Below are positions 37,135 to 47,151 of a stretch of DNA of 64,000 bases, in pieces. The DNA is from Marinobacter sp. F3R08 (GTDB lineage: Bacteria; Pseudomonadota; Gammaproteobacteria; Pseudomonadales; Oleiphilaceae). The stretch is from NCBI RefSeq assembly GCF_018860425.1, contig NZ_JAHKPI010000025.1, positions 1 to 64,000 of the forward strand, given 5' to 3'. Numbering within the stretch: position 1 is the first letter of the stretch; every line of letters begins with the position of its first letter. A program made the position numbers and the translations under genes. The notes beneath the pieces were generated by a model that was not told the DNA's origin, searched no databases, and was given only the letters and a program-made list of their open reading frames with translations.

Positions 37135-38142
37135 TCAGGGCAATTCGGAGCGCCAGTGTTTTACGTTTACCTGGCCCTTGATTGCATCGATGATTTCGAT
37201 AATCAGGTTGATCAGCGCCTCATTCTGGGCCTCATCGGTCTTCACGTCATCGGGATTGGGCAGGAAAACATTCACGATGTCTTCAATGAATGCGTGATTG
37301 GAGGCGGAGGCCAGGTCTTCGAGAATCTGGTGTATGACGTGGGCTACGATGTCGCCCACGGCCTCTTCCAGAGTCTCCTGGATGGTAGGCCCGACGACCG
37401 GCAGAAATTTCAGTCGTGACAGTTCCAGGTTCTGTTTGAGGGCATTATCCACCCTGTCCTCAAGATAGCTCCTGAGAGCGCCCCGATTGGGTACGTAGCC
37501 TTCCTGAGCCGACTCGGCAATCCGTTTTGAGATCCAGTCCGAGAGCATGTCGCGCCTTGGGTAGAGGATATCTTTCTGGATTTTGTCGAACAGAGGAGAG
37601 CCCAGCCTGACTTCCTGCTGCACTCCACTGAGCACCTTGAGCACGATCCGGTCGGAAAGCTCTTCCAGAAAGGCTTCGTAATAGAAATTCACGAAGCGAT
37701 AGACGCGGGTGCTCGTGATATCGATGATCTTGTACTGGTGCAGGCGGTAGATGATGGAAATCACCCGCAGGATTCGGAGGAAGCGCAGGCTGCCGACAGG
37801 GATGCAGCCCACCACGTCATACCAGTGAATAAATGGGTAAAAATACCAGCGGTCATACACCCTGGCCCTGATGGCGTAACCCCAGCGAACGAAGAACTCG
37901 GTCAGGAAGATGCTGACGAAAATCAGATCATAGAAAATGAAGCGTTCGTGGATAGGGTGGTAGGCGGACTGGATGGCCGGCGCATAGTCTTTCAGAAGAT
38001 TCTGAACGGCGACAAAATTATAAATCGAGTCCCAGATAATGAACGACAGATTGATGATCAACAGGCCCAGCATCAGAAAATCAATGATGAACCAGACAAG
38101 CTGGTGGCTGGATTTCAGGTTTTCTCGATTTATCTTCAGCAT
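37135..38142 (-). CDS. voltage-sensor-like membrane protein (ion transport family, no visible pore)
   Basis: Integral membrane protein of 335 residues. Segments at about 14-40, 66-90, 102-114 and 118-134 look like S1-S4 of a voltage-sensing domain. The fourth carries Arg every third position (R120, R123, R126, then R133), the hallmark of S4, and the third contains an acidic D109. I see no S5-pore-S6 or selectivity filter. The remaining 190 residues are cytoplasmic and helical with charged repeats. It may be a stand-alone sensor or proton path. The neighbours give no hint; it is oriented like the upstream operon but separated from it by 200 bases. Confidence 0.75.
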   Translation of the reverse strand: MLKINRENLKSSHQLVWFIIDFLMLGLLIINLSFIIWDSIYNFVAVQNLLKDYAPAIQSAYHPIHERFIFYDLIFVSIFLTEFFVRWGYAIRARVYDRWYFYPFIHWYDVVGCIPVGSLRFLRILRVISIIYRLHQYKIIDITSTRVYRFVNFYYEAFLEELSDRIVLKVLSGVQQEVRLGSPLFDKIQKDILYPRRDMLSDWISKRIAESAQEGYVPNRGALRSYLEDRVDNALKQNLELSRLKFLPVVGPTIQETLEEAVGDIVAHVIHQILEDLASASNHAFIEDIVNVFLPNPDDVKTDEAQNEALINLIIEIIDAIKGQVNVKHWRSELP

Positions 38143-38328
38143 TCGCCAAGGTCCGGTCTGTTGCTAAGTATCTGACAGGTTAGCTTATTTCGTCGCTACA
38201 AACGACTCGCTCCTGGACCAGTTGATGCAGGCCGGTTGGCCAGCCATGGATTAACTTGACCGTCTGCCATTAAACTCCCACGCTTGAACCGAAATCTTTC
38301 TTGTTACCACCAATATTGAAATAGGCGG

Positions 38329-40083
38329 ATGCGACCAATCTTCCAGTGTTTGAATTCGGGCCGGGTCCGGCTTTTGACTGCCTTGCTCTGTTGTCTGCCC
38401 GCCTGGGCCTGTGCGCAACAGGTGGTCGTGAATATGGAAGGAGACTATCCAGGGCTGAAGGCAAACGCCGAGGCTTATATTGGTGAAGTTGCAGATCGAA
38501 ACGCCGGGAATCTGAGGCGCTATGCCGCGACGGCTGTCGATCAGACCAGGGAAGCATTGCGGGCGTTGGGGTATTACGAGCCGGTCATTGACTGGCGAGT
38601 TGAAGAGGGTGATTCCGATACCACGGCCTTGCTCATGCTGTCCGTTACGCCCGGAGAACCGGTAAGAGTCAGGTCCCGCCTCGTCGAGATCAGAGGAGCG
38701 GCTGCATCTGACGCAGGGCTGACCTCTGATTTGCCGGCGCATCCGGCGGAAGGCGATGTTCTTGATCACGGCGAGTACGCCAGCTTGAGAAGCACCATTC
38801 AGTCCCGTGCTCGCCAACGGGGTTATTTCAACGGCAGGTTTCTCACCCGAACGCTGAAAGTGGATCCTACAAACCACAGTGCCGATATTACGCTGATATA
38901 CGATAGCGGCAGGCGCTATCAACTTGGAGACGTCATCTTTGAGGAAGGGCACTGGTTCGAAACGGATCTTCTGAGGGAGTTTGTCACCTTTGAGCCTGGA
39001 ACACCCTACCACTCCGACGAAATTGCGCAGCTGAACAGGGATCTGCTGAACAGCGGCTACTTCAGTAACGTAGATATCAACATTTCACCAGAGGACGCCG
39101 AGAACGGCATTATTCCGGTTCGCGTTGATCTGGCGCGACGTGAGGCGCGTTCGGTAGCGGGGGGTGTTGGTTTCTCGACCGATGTCGGTCCCAGATTCCG
39201 GGGTACCTGGCGGGAACACTGGATCAATACCATGGGGCATAAACGAGGGGCGGAAACGGAGCTGTCTGCGCCCCGGCAGAATCTGAGTACCTGGTACGAG
39301 TTACCGTTGGATCCACCCATGACAGATCTGATTCGGCTTACTGCCGGGTATCAGCGGGAGGATATTGAGAATGTTGAATCGGAGCTTCTGACCCTGGGTC
39401 AGCAGTGGCAGCATCAGTTGGAGGACGGCTGGCTTCAGGTTTTGTCGTTACGATGGGAAGGGGAACGTTTTAATATCGGCGACGACGAGAAAGGGACAAG
39501 CACTCTGCTTCTCCCGGGCGCCAGCTACTCGAAAATTCAGGCGGATTCACCACTCGACCCTTCACGCGGTTACCGTTTACAGCTGGATGTCACGGGCTCC
39601 CACCGGGCCGTGCTTTCGGACGTGGATATCCTGCAGGTCAATGCGCTGGTTAAGGGCTTGTTTACCCTTGCCGGCAAACACCGCTTTGTGGGCCGGCTTC
39701 AGGCCGGGGCGATTGCCACGAACCGGTTTTCAGATGTGCCTCCATCCCTCCGTTTCTTTGCGGGTGGTGATCAAAGCGTGCGGGGTTATGGTTATGAAAC
39801 TCTCTCACCGGAAAATGACAATGGTGTGCCGGTGGGTGGCCGTTTTCTGATAGGTGGAAGCGGTGAGTATCAATACCAGTTTGCCGACCAGTGGCGTGCA
39901 GCGGTTTTCGTCGATCACGGCAACGCCATCAACGATCTTAATGATCCTCTGGCAACGGGTGCCGGTATTGGTGTGCGATGGATCAGCCCGGTCGGTCCGC
40001 TGCGACTGGACATTGCCAAAGGGCTGGATCGGGAGTTTGGCGGAGACTGGCGAATTCACTTTTCCATGGGGCCTGAGCTTTGA
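38329..40083 (+). CDS. tamA: translocation and assembly module subunit TamA
   Basis: Outer-membrane Omp85 protein of 584 residues that works with TamB in envelope assembly and lipid transport. A signal peptide (about 14-30) precedes three POTRA domains (about 30-270), visible in YYEPVIDWRVEEGDSD and YFNGRFLTRTLKVDP. The C-terminal 16-strand barrel has GGDQSVRGYGYE with the VRGY motif and ends HFSMGPEL. The ATG follows a GGCGG-like site. Its stop overlaps the tamB start by four bases. Confidence 0.95.
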   Translation: MRPIFQCLNSGRVRLLTALLCCLPAWACAQQVVVNMEGDYPGLKANAEAYIGEVADRNAGNLRRYAATAVDQTREALRALGYYEPVIDWRVEEGDSDTTALLMLSVTPGEPVRVRSRLVEIRGAAASDAGLTSDLPAHPAEGDVLDHGEYASLRSTIQSRARQRGYFNGRFLTRTLKVDPTNHSADITLIYDSGRRYQLGDVIFEEGHWFETDLLREFVTFEPGTPYHSDEIAQLNRDLLNSGYFSNVDINISPEDAENGIIPVRVDLARREARSVAGGVGFSTDVGPRFRGTWREHWINTMGHKRGAETELSAPRQNLSTWYELPLDPPMTDLIRLTAGYQREDIENVESELLTLGQQWQHQLEDGWLQVLSLRWEGERFNIGDDEKGTSTLLLPGASYSKIQADSPLDPSRGYRLQLDVTGSHRAVLSDVDILQVNALVKGLFTLAGKHRFVGRLQAGAIATNRFSDVPPSLRFFAGGDQSVRGYGYETLSPENDNGVPVGGRFLIGGSGEYQYQFADQWRAAVFVDHGNAINDLNDPLATGAGIGVRWISPVGPLRLDIAKGLDREFGGDWRIHFSMGPEL

Positions 40084-43000
40084 CGCAGACACCGGAAACA
40101 TCAGAAGACAGGAATCAGGTGCGGCCGGCTCGCCGTCGGCGATTCCGGTTCTGGTTGCTTGTATGTCTGGGGATTCTGATTCTTCTGCCCGTATTGTTAC
40201 TGGCGGCGACGTTACTGATTCTGCGCTCAGAGAGCGGGACAGCCTGGGTTATTGATCAGATTCCGGGGCTGCAGGCCGAGAATGACGGCGGTTCGCTGTT
40301 CGGCCAATGGCGCGCCGATCATCTGCAATGGCGGGGCTACGGTGTCGAAATCAGCGTTCGATCACCTCTGGTGGACTGGTCGCCTTCTTGCCTGTTCAAA
40401 AAGGAGGTTTGTGTTGAACGTCTGCAAGCACAGACACTCCAGGTCACTCAATTATCCCAGGAGAGCCAGTCCGAAGATGGCGGCGCAGTGACGCTGCCGG
40501 CTCTGGATTTGCCTTTGGCGCTGAGTATCAGTGGCGTCCGGATGGGAACGTTCACGTTCAATGGCAACAGGATCTGGGACCGGCTTGAGCTGGACGCCGG
40601 CGGGTCTGGTGCTGACTGGAATATTGAGCGCCTGTGGTATCAGCTGGGCGATTATCAAGTGTCTGCCGCCGGCCGAATCGAAACCCGGCGGGACTGGGCG
40701 GTCAATCTGGAGGTCAGGGCAGAGATTCCACCACCTTATGGTGAAGAGTGGATACTGGACGCCACACTGTCCGGCAGCGTTCGGGATCTGATGGTCGCTG
40801 CCACCAGCCAGGGTTACCTAAATGCCCGGCTGGCAGGGGAAGTGCAGCCACTGGATCCGGCCCTGCCGGCGCAGCTTCGGGTGACTTCGGATCAGTTCAG
40901 GGCAGCGGAGGCGCTGCCGGATACTCTGGTCCTCAATGATTGGGTTGTTGAGGCCGGTGGCAGTCTGAAAGACGGCTTCCGGACTCGCAGCAAGGCTCGG
41001 TTGCCGGGCACAACGGGGCCGGTGCAGCTGGATCTGGAAGCTCTGGTGACCACGACAGCGGCCGAGACCGTCCGTATTGAACTGACCGCTGAGGGCCCTG
41101 ATGGCGGCGCTCGAGGCTCCGTAGCGGCCAGCGGCAGTGTTGCCTGGAGCGAGGAACTGGATGCCAGCGCCGATGTGCGTTTGCGCGGTTTTCCCTGGTA
41201 CACCCTGATCCCGGACCTTGAACCACCGCTGGTAACCCTGCAGTCACTGGATGGCACCGTGTCCTGGCAAGCGGGAAGCTACCATGCGGAGTTTGACGCT
41301 GGCGTCGATGGTCCTCAGGGCAGCGCCGAGCTGTCAACCACAGTGGATGGTGATACTGAACAGACCACATTGACGGCTTTGAGCGTTCGCACTGACGCTG
41401 GATCTCTGACCGGAAATGGATCGGTGAACTTTGCCGGGCCACTCTCCTGGAGGGCAGCCCTGAAGCTGGAGGATTTCAACCCGGGTTACTGGCTGCCGGC
41501 TCTCGAGGCCAGTCTGAGTGGCGACGTCAGTACCGAAGGGCAACTTGGGGACGGCCCGGTACCGGTCATGAGTGCCAACTGGAGTTTGGCGGGTGACTGG
41601 CGCTCCAATCCTGCTTCACTTGAAGGTCAACTTGATACCGGATCCGGCAGCTGGGAGCTATCGGGACTGAGGCTGGCGATAGGCGACAACCAGGTAAAAG
41701 GACGCGGAACCTGGGGTGAGATTGTGCGTGGGGATCTGGCCCTTGACCTGCCCGCTCCCGAGATCATTTTGCCCGGCCTGACTGGTACCCTGGAAGCAAC
41801 CCTCAGGACAGAGGGGACGCCAGAGCGCCCGGTGGGGCAGGTGAAGGCGAGTGCCCGAGACCTCGCCTGGCAGGACCAACTGACGATTGGAGCTCTGACC
41901 CTCGAGGCAGACCTGCAAGACGGGCTTCGCCTGGTCAGCCGTATACAGGCGCAAGATCTCCAGGGGTTCGGCCAGGAGCTGGAAATGTTCACGCTCGAAG
42001 CTGATGGAACGCAGGACCGGCACCTGCTCAGTGTCGTTGCTAATCATTCCGACGCTGAGCTGGAGCTGGCATTTGAAGGTGCCATTGGTTCTGAATGGGC
42101 AACCTGGAAGGGCGAGCTCTCACAGGGTTTGATGACTCTTACTGAGCAGTCCCAGAGTTGGGAACTGGAGTCGCCTGCCAGGCTCGCTTATAACAACAGT
42201 GGTGAGCTGACCTTTGGCAATCATTGCTGGCGCTGGCAACAGAGCACCGTATGTGCGGCTGACCAGACATTGATGCCTGAGCCTGATATCTCTTATCGGA
42301 TTGACCGGTTTCCAACGAAGGCCCTCGCTCCATTATTGCCTGAAACCATGCGCTGGAGCGCGTGGTTGAATGGGGAGATCAGGTTCACCGCCAGGGCTGA
42401 CGGTCCGGATGGGCGAGTCTTTCTTGATGCTGGTGATGGTGATTTTCAGCTACTGACAGACGGCGAATGGGAAGCCGTGGCCTATGACGCCTTCACTGCC
42501 GATATTGCTCTGAAACCTCAGCGAGTGGATGCTGCAATCCGTTTGTCAGGGCCAGAGTTGGGCGCATTTACCCTGGACATGGGTCTGGATCCCGATACAG
42601 ACACCCGGAACGTCGAGGGTTCCTTTAGTCTGACGGGCCTGGATGTCGCACTTGCCGGGCTATTCTCCGGGCTTGATGAAGTTGCAGGTCGGGTGGACGG
42701 TCAGGGTCAGATCTCCGGACCCTTGATGAAGCCGGCTGTAACCGGGGAGTTGAACCTGGTGGACGGTCGGGTTTTGGATTCCCGATTGCCCATGCCCATC
42801 GAAGAAATGATGGCAAGCCTTCGGTTTTCTGGTTACTCAGCGCAGATCAGCGGCAAAATCCAGAGTAACGCCCGGAGCCAGATCATTGTCGATGGCGAGA
42901 TTGACTGGCAGCAAGCGCTGCAGGGAAGTGTGTCAGTTTCCGGCGAGCGCGTGCCGTTTAATCTGGAGCCTTATGCGCAGCTTGAAGTAGAGCCTGATCT

Positions 43001-43841
43001 GACGCTGGTTTTTCAGGACGGAACCCTGGAAATCGCGGGGCAGGTTGCTGTCCCGAGAGGCAGTATCGAGATACAGGGGTTGCCTGCGCAGGCCGTGTCG
43101 GTGTCTGAAGATGAGATTGTTGTTGGTGTTGAGAAGCAGGAGTCTGTCGTCCGGTCTCTCAATATGGATGTGAATGTTTTGGTCGGGGAAGATCAGGTCA
43201 CGTTCGAAGCCTTCGGTTTGACTGGTGATCTAGAGGGTTCCCTGAGGATCAGCAACGATATGGATGCACGGGGGACACTGCAGCTCGTCAACGGTCAATA
43301 CGAGGCCTATGGCCAGGAGCTCGAACTCCGGCGTGCCAGGGTGTTGTTTGTCGGCAATCTTGCTCAGCCTTATCTGGATATTGAAGCTGTACGCGAGGTG
43401 GACACGGTGGTTGCCGGTATTCGTCTGAGTGGCCCGGTAGACTCACCGGAGACCGAGGTGTTTTCCAGCCCTGATATGCCGCAGACTGACGCATTGTCCT
43501 ATGTGATCCTTGGCAGGGCCCCCCAAAGCCAGAGTGATGAGGGCCAGATGAGTCGTGCTGCGCTGTCTCTGGGACTGACTCAGGCAAATAAGGTGACTGG
43601 ACAGATTGGCGAGGAATTCGGCATTCGTCAGCTGACACTCGAAGCCGAAGGTTCCGGTGATCAGACGTCGGTGGTTGCGAGTGGTTATCTGACTGACGAA
43701 TTGAGTGTCCGCTATGGGATCGGCATTTTCGAGCCGATAACGTCTGTGGCTCTGCGTTACGACCTGGGCCGTTACTTTTATCTGGAAGCTGCCAGTGGGC
43801 TGGCAGCTTCCCTGGATATTTTCTACACCCGGGATTTCTGA
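40080..43841 (+). CDS. tamB: translocation and assembly module subunit TamB
   Basis: Very long AsmA-like protein of 1253 residues that spans the periplasm as a beta-rich groove, anchored in the inner membrane by one helix (about 24-47, WLLVCLGILILLPVLLL). The C-terminal DUF490 domain includes YVILGRAPQSQSDEG, GEEFGIRQLTLEAEG and the closing YLEAASGLAASLDIFYTRDF. The start is TTG at 40080, overlapping the tamA TGA as TTGA, which implies coupled translation. Its stop lies only two bases from the stop of the convergent SIMPL gene. Confidence 0.95.
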   Translation: MTQTPETSEDRNQVRPARRRRFRFWLLVCLGILILLPVLLLAATLLILRSESGTAWVIDQIPGLQAENDGGSLFGQWRADHLQWRGYGVEISVRSPLVDWSPSCLFKKEVCVERLQAQTLQVTQLSQESQSEDGGAVTLPALDLPLALSISGVRMGTFTFNGNRIWDRLELDAGGSGADWNIERLWYQLGDYQVSAAGRIETRRDWAVNLEVRAEIPPPYGEEWILDATLSGSVRDLMVAATSQGYLNARLAGEVQPLDPALPAQLRVTSDQFRAAEALPDTLVLNDWVVEAGGSLKDGFRTRSKARLPGTTGPVQLDLEALVTTTAAETVRIELTAEGPDGGARGSVAASGSVAWSEELDASADVRLRGFPWYTLIPDLEPPLVTLQSLDGTVSWQAGSYHAEFDAGVDGPQGSAELSTTVDGDTEQTTLTALSVRTDAGSLTGNGSVNFAGPLSWRAALKLEDFNPGYWLPALEASLSGDVSTEGQLGDGPVPVMSANWSLAGDWRSNPASLEGQLDTGSGSWELSGLRLAIGDNQVKGRGTWGEIVRGDLALDLPAPEIILPGLTGTLEATLRTEGTPERPVGQVKASARDLAWQDQLTIGALTLEADLQDGLRLVSRIQAQDLQGFGQELEMFTLEADGTQDRHLLSVVANHSDAELELAFEGAIGSEWATWKGELSQGLMTLTEQSQSWELESPARLAYNNSGELTFGNHCWRWQQSTVCAADQTLMPEPDISYRIDRFPTKALAPLLPETMRWSAWLNGEIRFTARADGPDGRVFLDAGDGDFQLLTDGEWEAVAYDAFTADIALKPQRVDAAIRLSGPELGAFTLDMGLDPDTDTRNVEGSFSLTGLDVALAGLFSGLDEVAGRVDGQGQISGPLMKPAVTGELNLVDGRVLDSRLPMPIEEMMASLRFSGYSAQISGKIQSNARSQIIVDGEIDWQQALQGSVSVSGERVPFNLEPYAQLEVEPDLTLVFQDGTLEIAGQVAVPRGSIEIQGLPAQAVSVSEDEIVVGVEKQESVVRSLNMDVNVLVGEDQVTFEAFGLTGDLEGSLRISNDMDARGTLQLVNGQYEAYGQELELRRARVLFVGNLAQPYLDIEAVREVDTVVAGIRLSGPVDSPETEVFSSPDMPQTDALSYVILGRAPQSQSDEGQMSRAALSLGLTQANKVTGQIGEEFGIRQLTLEAEGSGDQTSVVASGYLTDELSVRYGIGIFEPITSVALRYDLGRYFYLEAASGLAASLDIFYTRDF

Positions 43842-43843
43842 AC

Positions 43844-44530
43844 CTAGTCGAGCTCGAACGTCGCGCTCACCGAGGCACGGATTTCCCGCTCTCCGATGCT
43901 GGAGACTGTGTCTGACATTGATTTGGCTTCCGCCATCATCATTGGCATTGGGCTGTGCCCGCCATTGATGTTGATGGTGACCACATCGCCGCAGCTCTGG
44001 TCGAGTTGGCTGGCGACAAACCGGCATCGGCTCCGGGCGTCCTCGATAGCCCTTGCCAGCGCTTCCTGTTCCATACCAGTCTCATCCGAGTGAAAGAGCT
44101 GTTGTGGGCCCAGGCGGTAATCAAGGCCTATGGACTGGGCCTGCTGCAGCAGGGGATTCAGCAATTCAAGGTCACTGATACTGAAACTGATGGTCTGTGA
44201 CGCTACGGCCCGTGTTTTCGGTTCTTCGTTTCGATCCGCAGCCGGCAGGGTGCGGGTATAGAGGTTTACGGTGGCATCCGAATAGTGGTCCAGGCGATCC
44301 CGATAGTCGGTAATGCCCTGGCGCCACTGCTGCATCAGTACCGCCACACGATCCGTGGCCTTCTGGGGCAATTCATGTTCGGCACTGGCTGTAAACTGGA
44401 GCCTGGCGCTGTCCGGCTGATACAGGACACGGCCTTCGCCGGTAAGAGTAACCTCACCTGCCATTGCCAGGATTGGGGCCGTGAGAGCCAGGGAAAGAAG
44501 CAAACGGGATTTCCGGTTCCGTCCGTTCAT
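43844..44530 (-). CDS. SIMPL domain (DUF541) exported protein
   Basis: Predicted periplasmic protein of 228 residues with a signal peptide (about 8-24, LLLSLALTAPILAMA). It has the SIMPL/DUF541 pattern VTLTGEGRVLYQPDSARLQFTAS at the start, ALARAIEDARSR in the middle and REIRASVSATFELD at the end. Family members include E. coli YggE, linked to oxidative stress, though their mechanism is unknown. It lies 30 bases after the amidotransferase gene on the same strand and probably belongs to that operon. Confidence 0.87.
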   Translation of the reverse strand: MNGRNRKSRLLLSLALTAPILAMAGEVTLTGEGRVLYQPDSARLQFTASAEHELPQKATDRVAVLMQQWRQGITDYRDRLDHYSDATVNLYTRTLPAADRNEEPKTRAVASQTISFSISDLELLNPLLQQAQSIGLDYRLGPQQLFHSDETGMEQEALARAIEDARSRCRFVASQLDQSCGDVVTININGGHSPMPMMMAEAKSMSDTVSSIGEREIRASVSATFELD

Positions 44531-44560
44531 GGTTTTCCTCCTTTGGGTACATTCGAGATG

Positions 44561-45295
44561 TCAGGCAGCGCCGGCGTCTGGATCCAGGCGGGCCAGTTTG
44601 AATCGGCGGGCGGCATCTACGAATTGGCCAAAGATGCGTCGGTGCCCGCCATGATAGAGAAGATATTCGGGGTGCCACTGAATACCCGTTAGCCATTGGC
44701 CCCGGGTGCTTTCGATGGCCTGTACGAACAGATCATTGTCCAGAGCGGTCACGCGCAGGTTGCGGCCAAGGCGTTTGATCGCCTGGCTGTGGATACGGTT
44801 GGCGCCAATGACCGGCGAACGCATTGCCTGCTGAAGCCGGCTGCCATTAACCAGTTTAACGGTTTGCAGTGGCAGTAGCAGAGGCCGATGCCGGGTATTT
44901 TCCCTGAGCGGAGTGACGTTCTGGCACAAGGATCCGCCATGAAAGACATTGATGAACTGCGCACCGCGACATATACCGAGCACGGGGATACCAATAGCCT
45001 CCGCCTGTTCGAGCAGCGCTTGATCGGTTGCATCCCGCTTGCGGTCATAGCTCGCGGTCACCTGTGGCTGCTGATTGTAACGCTCGGGATGAACGTGAGT
45101 ACCTCCAGACAGAACCAGTCCATCAAGCAGCGGGACTGCAACCCGGGAACCTGGCCGGATGTAGTGGGTTCTGGCACCTTGAAGGCGCAGCCCAAAGCTG
45201 ATCAGGCGATGGGCCAGGCTTTTGCGTGCGGGACCACTGATGCCTATGGTCAGACCGGGAACCTCTCGTTCCTGTTCGGAATACTGTTCAGACAT
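44561..45295 (-). CDS. class I glutamine amidotransferase (PuuD/gamma-Glu-GABA hydrolase type)
   Basis: Class I glutamine amidotransferase of 244 residues. The nucleophile Cys109 lies in VLGICRGAQFINV. The partner His-x-Glu is seen in IQWHPEYL (H208, E210). DGLVLSGGTHVHPERY fits peptidase C26/PuuD proteins, which cleave gamma-glutamyl bonds, but here it may supply ammonia or trim a product. Its start overlaps the end of the amidoligase gene by eight bases, so the two are translated together. Amidoligase-amidotransferase pairs have been noted by comparative genomics as putative peptide-forming systems. Confidence 0.88.
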   Translation of the reverse strand: MSEQYSEQEREVPGLTIGISGPARKSLAHRLISFGLRLQGARTHYIRPGSRVAVPLLDGLVLSGGTHVHPERYNQQPQVTASYDRKRDATDQALLEQAEAIGIPVLGICRGAQFINVFHGGSLCQNVTPLRENTRHRPLLLPLQTVKLVNGSRLQQAMRSPVIGANRIHSQAIKRLGRNLRVTALDNDLFVQAIESTRGQWLTGIQWHPEYLLYHGGHRRIFGQFVDAARRFKLARLDPDAGAA

Positions 45296-46289
45296 ACCTG
45301 TTTTCGACTAACCAGTCGTCAGTGGTTTCCTGCCAGCTATGGGTCAGATTGTGCAGGTTGAATTTGCGTCGTTCCCGGAACAACCGGCGTATGTCGGCCA
45401 GATCTTCCGGGTTGTTGGCCAGTTGCTCCAGAACGACCCAATCGTTCCATACTGTTGAAAACCGCCACTCCGGGTTATCGATGTCGCAATCCGGCAAACG
45501 GTAGTGCAGGGTTGGCCGGCTCTTGATTCTTGGGTCCCGAACATGACGCTCCAGCCGTTCCTTGTCCAGATGTGCAAACAGTGGTAGCAGGTCAAGTGCC
45601 CGGTTGCGCGTCGGATTGAGCTCCAGATAATCGTCCATCAGCTTGCCGATGTCAGGGTGATAATCATCCTCCATCAGCAGTTCGGTGTAACGACTGTGCC
45701 AGGGTTCAATGTAGGTGGTAAATTTGCGGCTGATATCCAGTTGATGCCTGTGCTTGAGCCAGTCGTAAAGCACTGCAAATGCCTGGAAGTAACGAACAAG
45801 TGTATCCGGTTCAAGATCGGGCAGCTCCGGGTTCAGCTGCAGGCCAAATGCGAAATAAATGGCATCCCGGCTTCCCAGCGCGCCGGCTTGCCTAAGCTTG
45901 TTTCCAAGGGTTTCTATTACCTCCAGGTTGGAAAAGGCCAGGGGCGGACTGATGATCTCCAGTGGCACCACACGCTCGGCTGCGGCATCAATGACACCCA
46001 TCGCCTGGCCACCCAGTTCACGGATCGATTCCGGGAGCCGTTCATCTGCCAGGTCAAGATCCTTGATGGGGTCAGAGTCAAGTTCTACGGTGAACTCGCC
46101 CAGTTCGGTCTGGAGCGTTGTGACGTAGCGTGACTGGAGTGCCGGCGTGCCCTCCAGAAGCCTGGCCACCAGGCTGACCAGCTCATCATAGGCCAGTCCC
46201 GACAATTCGATCTCGACGCCAACGCGGCGCTCTTTACCTTCGCTTGTCTTCAGGACGTCAGGCATCCTGCAGGCACTGGCGTGGGGCAT
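45288..46289 (-). CDS. amidoligase family protein
   Basis: Predicted ATP-dependent carboxylate-amine ligase of the glutamine-synthetase/GCS fold, 333 residues. Visible motifs are [12 protein letters not shown] (metal and ATP-binding glutamates), [27 protein letters not shown] and [14 protein letters not shown], in the order expected for Amidoligase_2. The C-terminal part ([16 protein letters not shown]) is family-like. I chose the ATG at 46289 because AGGAAG lies four bases before it; the upstream ATG at 46316 has only a weak site. It is first in an operon with the amidotransferase and SIMPL genes. The substrates are unknown; it may join an amino acid to a peptide or wall precursor. Confidence 0.85.
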   Translation of the reverse strand: MPHASACRMPDVLKTSEGKERRVGVEIELSGLAYDELVSLVARLLEGTPALQSRYVTTLQTELGEFTVELDSDPIKDLDLADERLPESIRELGGQAMGVIDAAAERVVPLEIISPPLAFSNLEVIETLGNKLRQAGALGSRDAIYFAFGLQLNPELPDLEPDTLVRYFQAFAVLYDWLKHRHQLDISRKFTTYIEPWHSRYTELLMEDDYHPDIGKLMDDYLELNPTRNRALDLLPLFAHLDKERLERHVRDPRIKSRPTLHYRLPDCDIDNPEWRFSTVWNDWVVLEQLANNPEDLADIRRLFRERRKFNLHNLTHSWQETTDDWLVENRYV

Positions 46290-46384
46290 GTTACTTCCTG
46301 ATGTTTGATGAACCATGTTCTAACCATATCACACCGATGTTCATCATCATTGTTAAGCGCCTGCAACAAATTAACGGGTCTGAC

Positions 46385-46413
46385 TTTACACTGGATAAAA
46401 CACTGTATATAGT
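46385..46413 (+). promoter_or_regulatory. lexA promoter
   Basis: TTTACA, 17 bases, TATAGT. The predicted start site falls beside the SOS box, so LexA binding there would block transcription. Confidence 0.6.
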
Positions 46414-46420
46414 CAGTTTA

Positions 46421-46436
46421 CTGTATAAAAAAACAG
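46421..46436 (+). promoter_or_regulatory. SOS box (LexA operator) of lexA-sulA
   Basis: CTGTATAAAAAAACAG, a perfect CTGT-N8-ACAG match. A second, weaker half-site (CTGTATATAGTCAGTT) lies at 46403-46418. It is 66 bases before the lexA ATG and gives autoregulation. Confidence 0.93.
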
Positions 46437-46501
46437 GGTGCTCGAAGAGCTGCTTCCAAGAGCGAAGCGCTGGCCTGGCCCCGATAGAGCGGAGTAGCTT
46501 G

Positions 46502-47110
46502 ATGAAGCTGACAGCAAGGCAGTCACAGGTACTGGATATCATACGCCGTTACGTCGATGAGACCGGATATCCGCCAACTCGAGCTGAGATCGCGGCCGAA
46601 TTGGGCTTTCGTTCGGCCAACGCTGCGGAAGAACACCTCCGGGCATTGGCGCGCAAAGGTGCCATTGAAATGGTGCCGGGGGCCAGTCGGGGTATCCGTT
46701 TGCCAGAAGCAGAAGAAGATCTGGGGTTACCGGTGATTGGGCAGGTTGCGGCCGGTAGCCCGATACTTGCCCAAGAGCATATAGAAGATCATTGCACGCT
46801 GCGCCCTGAATTCTTTTCGCCCTCGGCAGACTATCTGCTTCGGGTTCGGGGCATGAGCATGAAGGATATCGGCATTCTCGATGGCGATTTGCTTGCGGTG
46901 CACAGTACCCAGGATGTTCACAATGGTCAGGTGGTTGTCGCCCGGGTTGGCGATGAAGTGACGGTAAAGCGTTTTCGCAAAGATGGCTCGAAGGTCTATC
47001 TGATTGCCGAGAACGAAGAGTTCGCTCCGATCGAGGTGGACCTGACCGAACAGGATTTGTTCATCGAGGGACTGGGAGTCGGCGTTATCCGTCGCTCCGA
47101 TTTGCACTGA
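46502..47110 (+). CDS. lexA: SOS repressor LexA
   Basis: Repressor of the SOS regulon, cleaved with RecA after DNA damage. The 202 residues have the winged helix [30 protein letters not shown]. The cleavage site A84-G85 lies in QVAAGSPI, and the protease dyad is S119 (RGMSMKD) and K156 (EVTVKRF), numbering equal to E. coli. I use the ATG at 46502; the open frame runs much further upstream across the SOS box and is not translated. sulA follows in 41 bases. Confidence 0.99.
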   Translation: MKLTARQSQVLDIIRRYVDETGYPPTRAEIAAELGFRSANAAEEHLRALARKGAIEMVPGASRGIRLPEAEEDLGLPVIGQVAAGSPILAQEHIEDHCTLRPEFFSPSADYLLRVRGMSMKDIGILDGDLLAVHSTQDVHNGQVVVARVGDEVTVKRFRKDGSKVYLIAENEEFAPIEVDLTEQDLFIEGLGVGVIRRSDLH

Positions 47111-47151
47111 TCGGTCCGGATAGTCTCAGACAGCTTGAAAACGGGTGAATT

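Noticed and set aside
43783..43812. Perfect 11-base stem near the end of tamB
   Set aside because: It falls within conserved codons for an Ala-Ala-Ser...Ala-Ala-Ser repeat, and no T-run follows on either strand.
46244..46501. Upstream extension of the lexA reading frame
   Set aside because: It crosses the promoter and SOS box; the LexA N-terminus and ribosome binding site fix the start at 46502.
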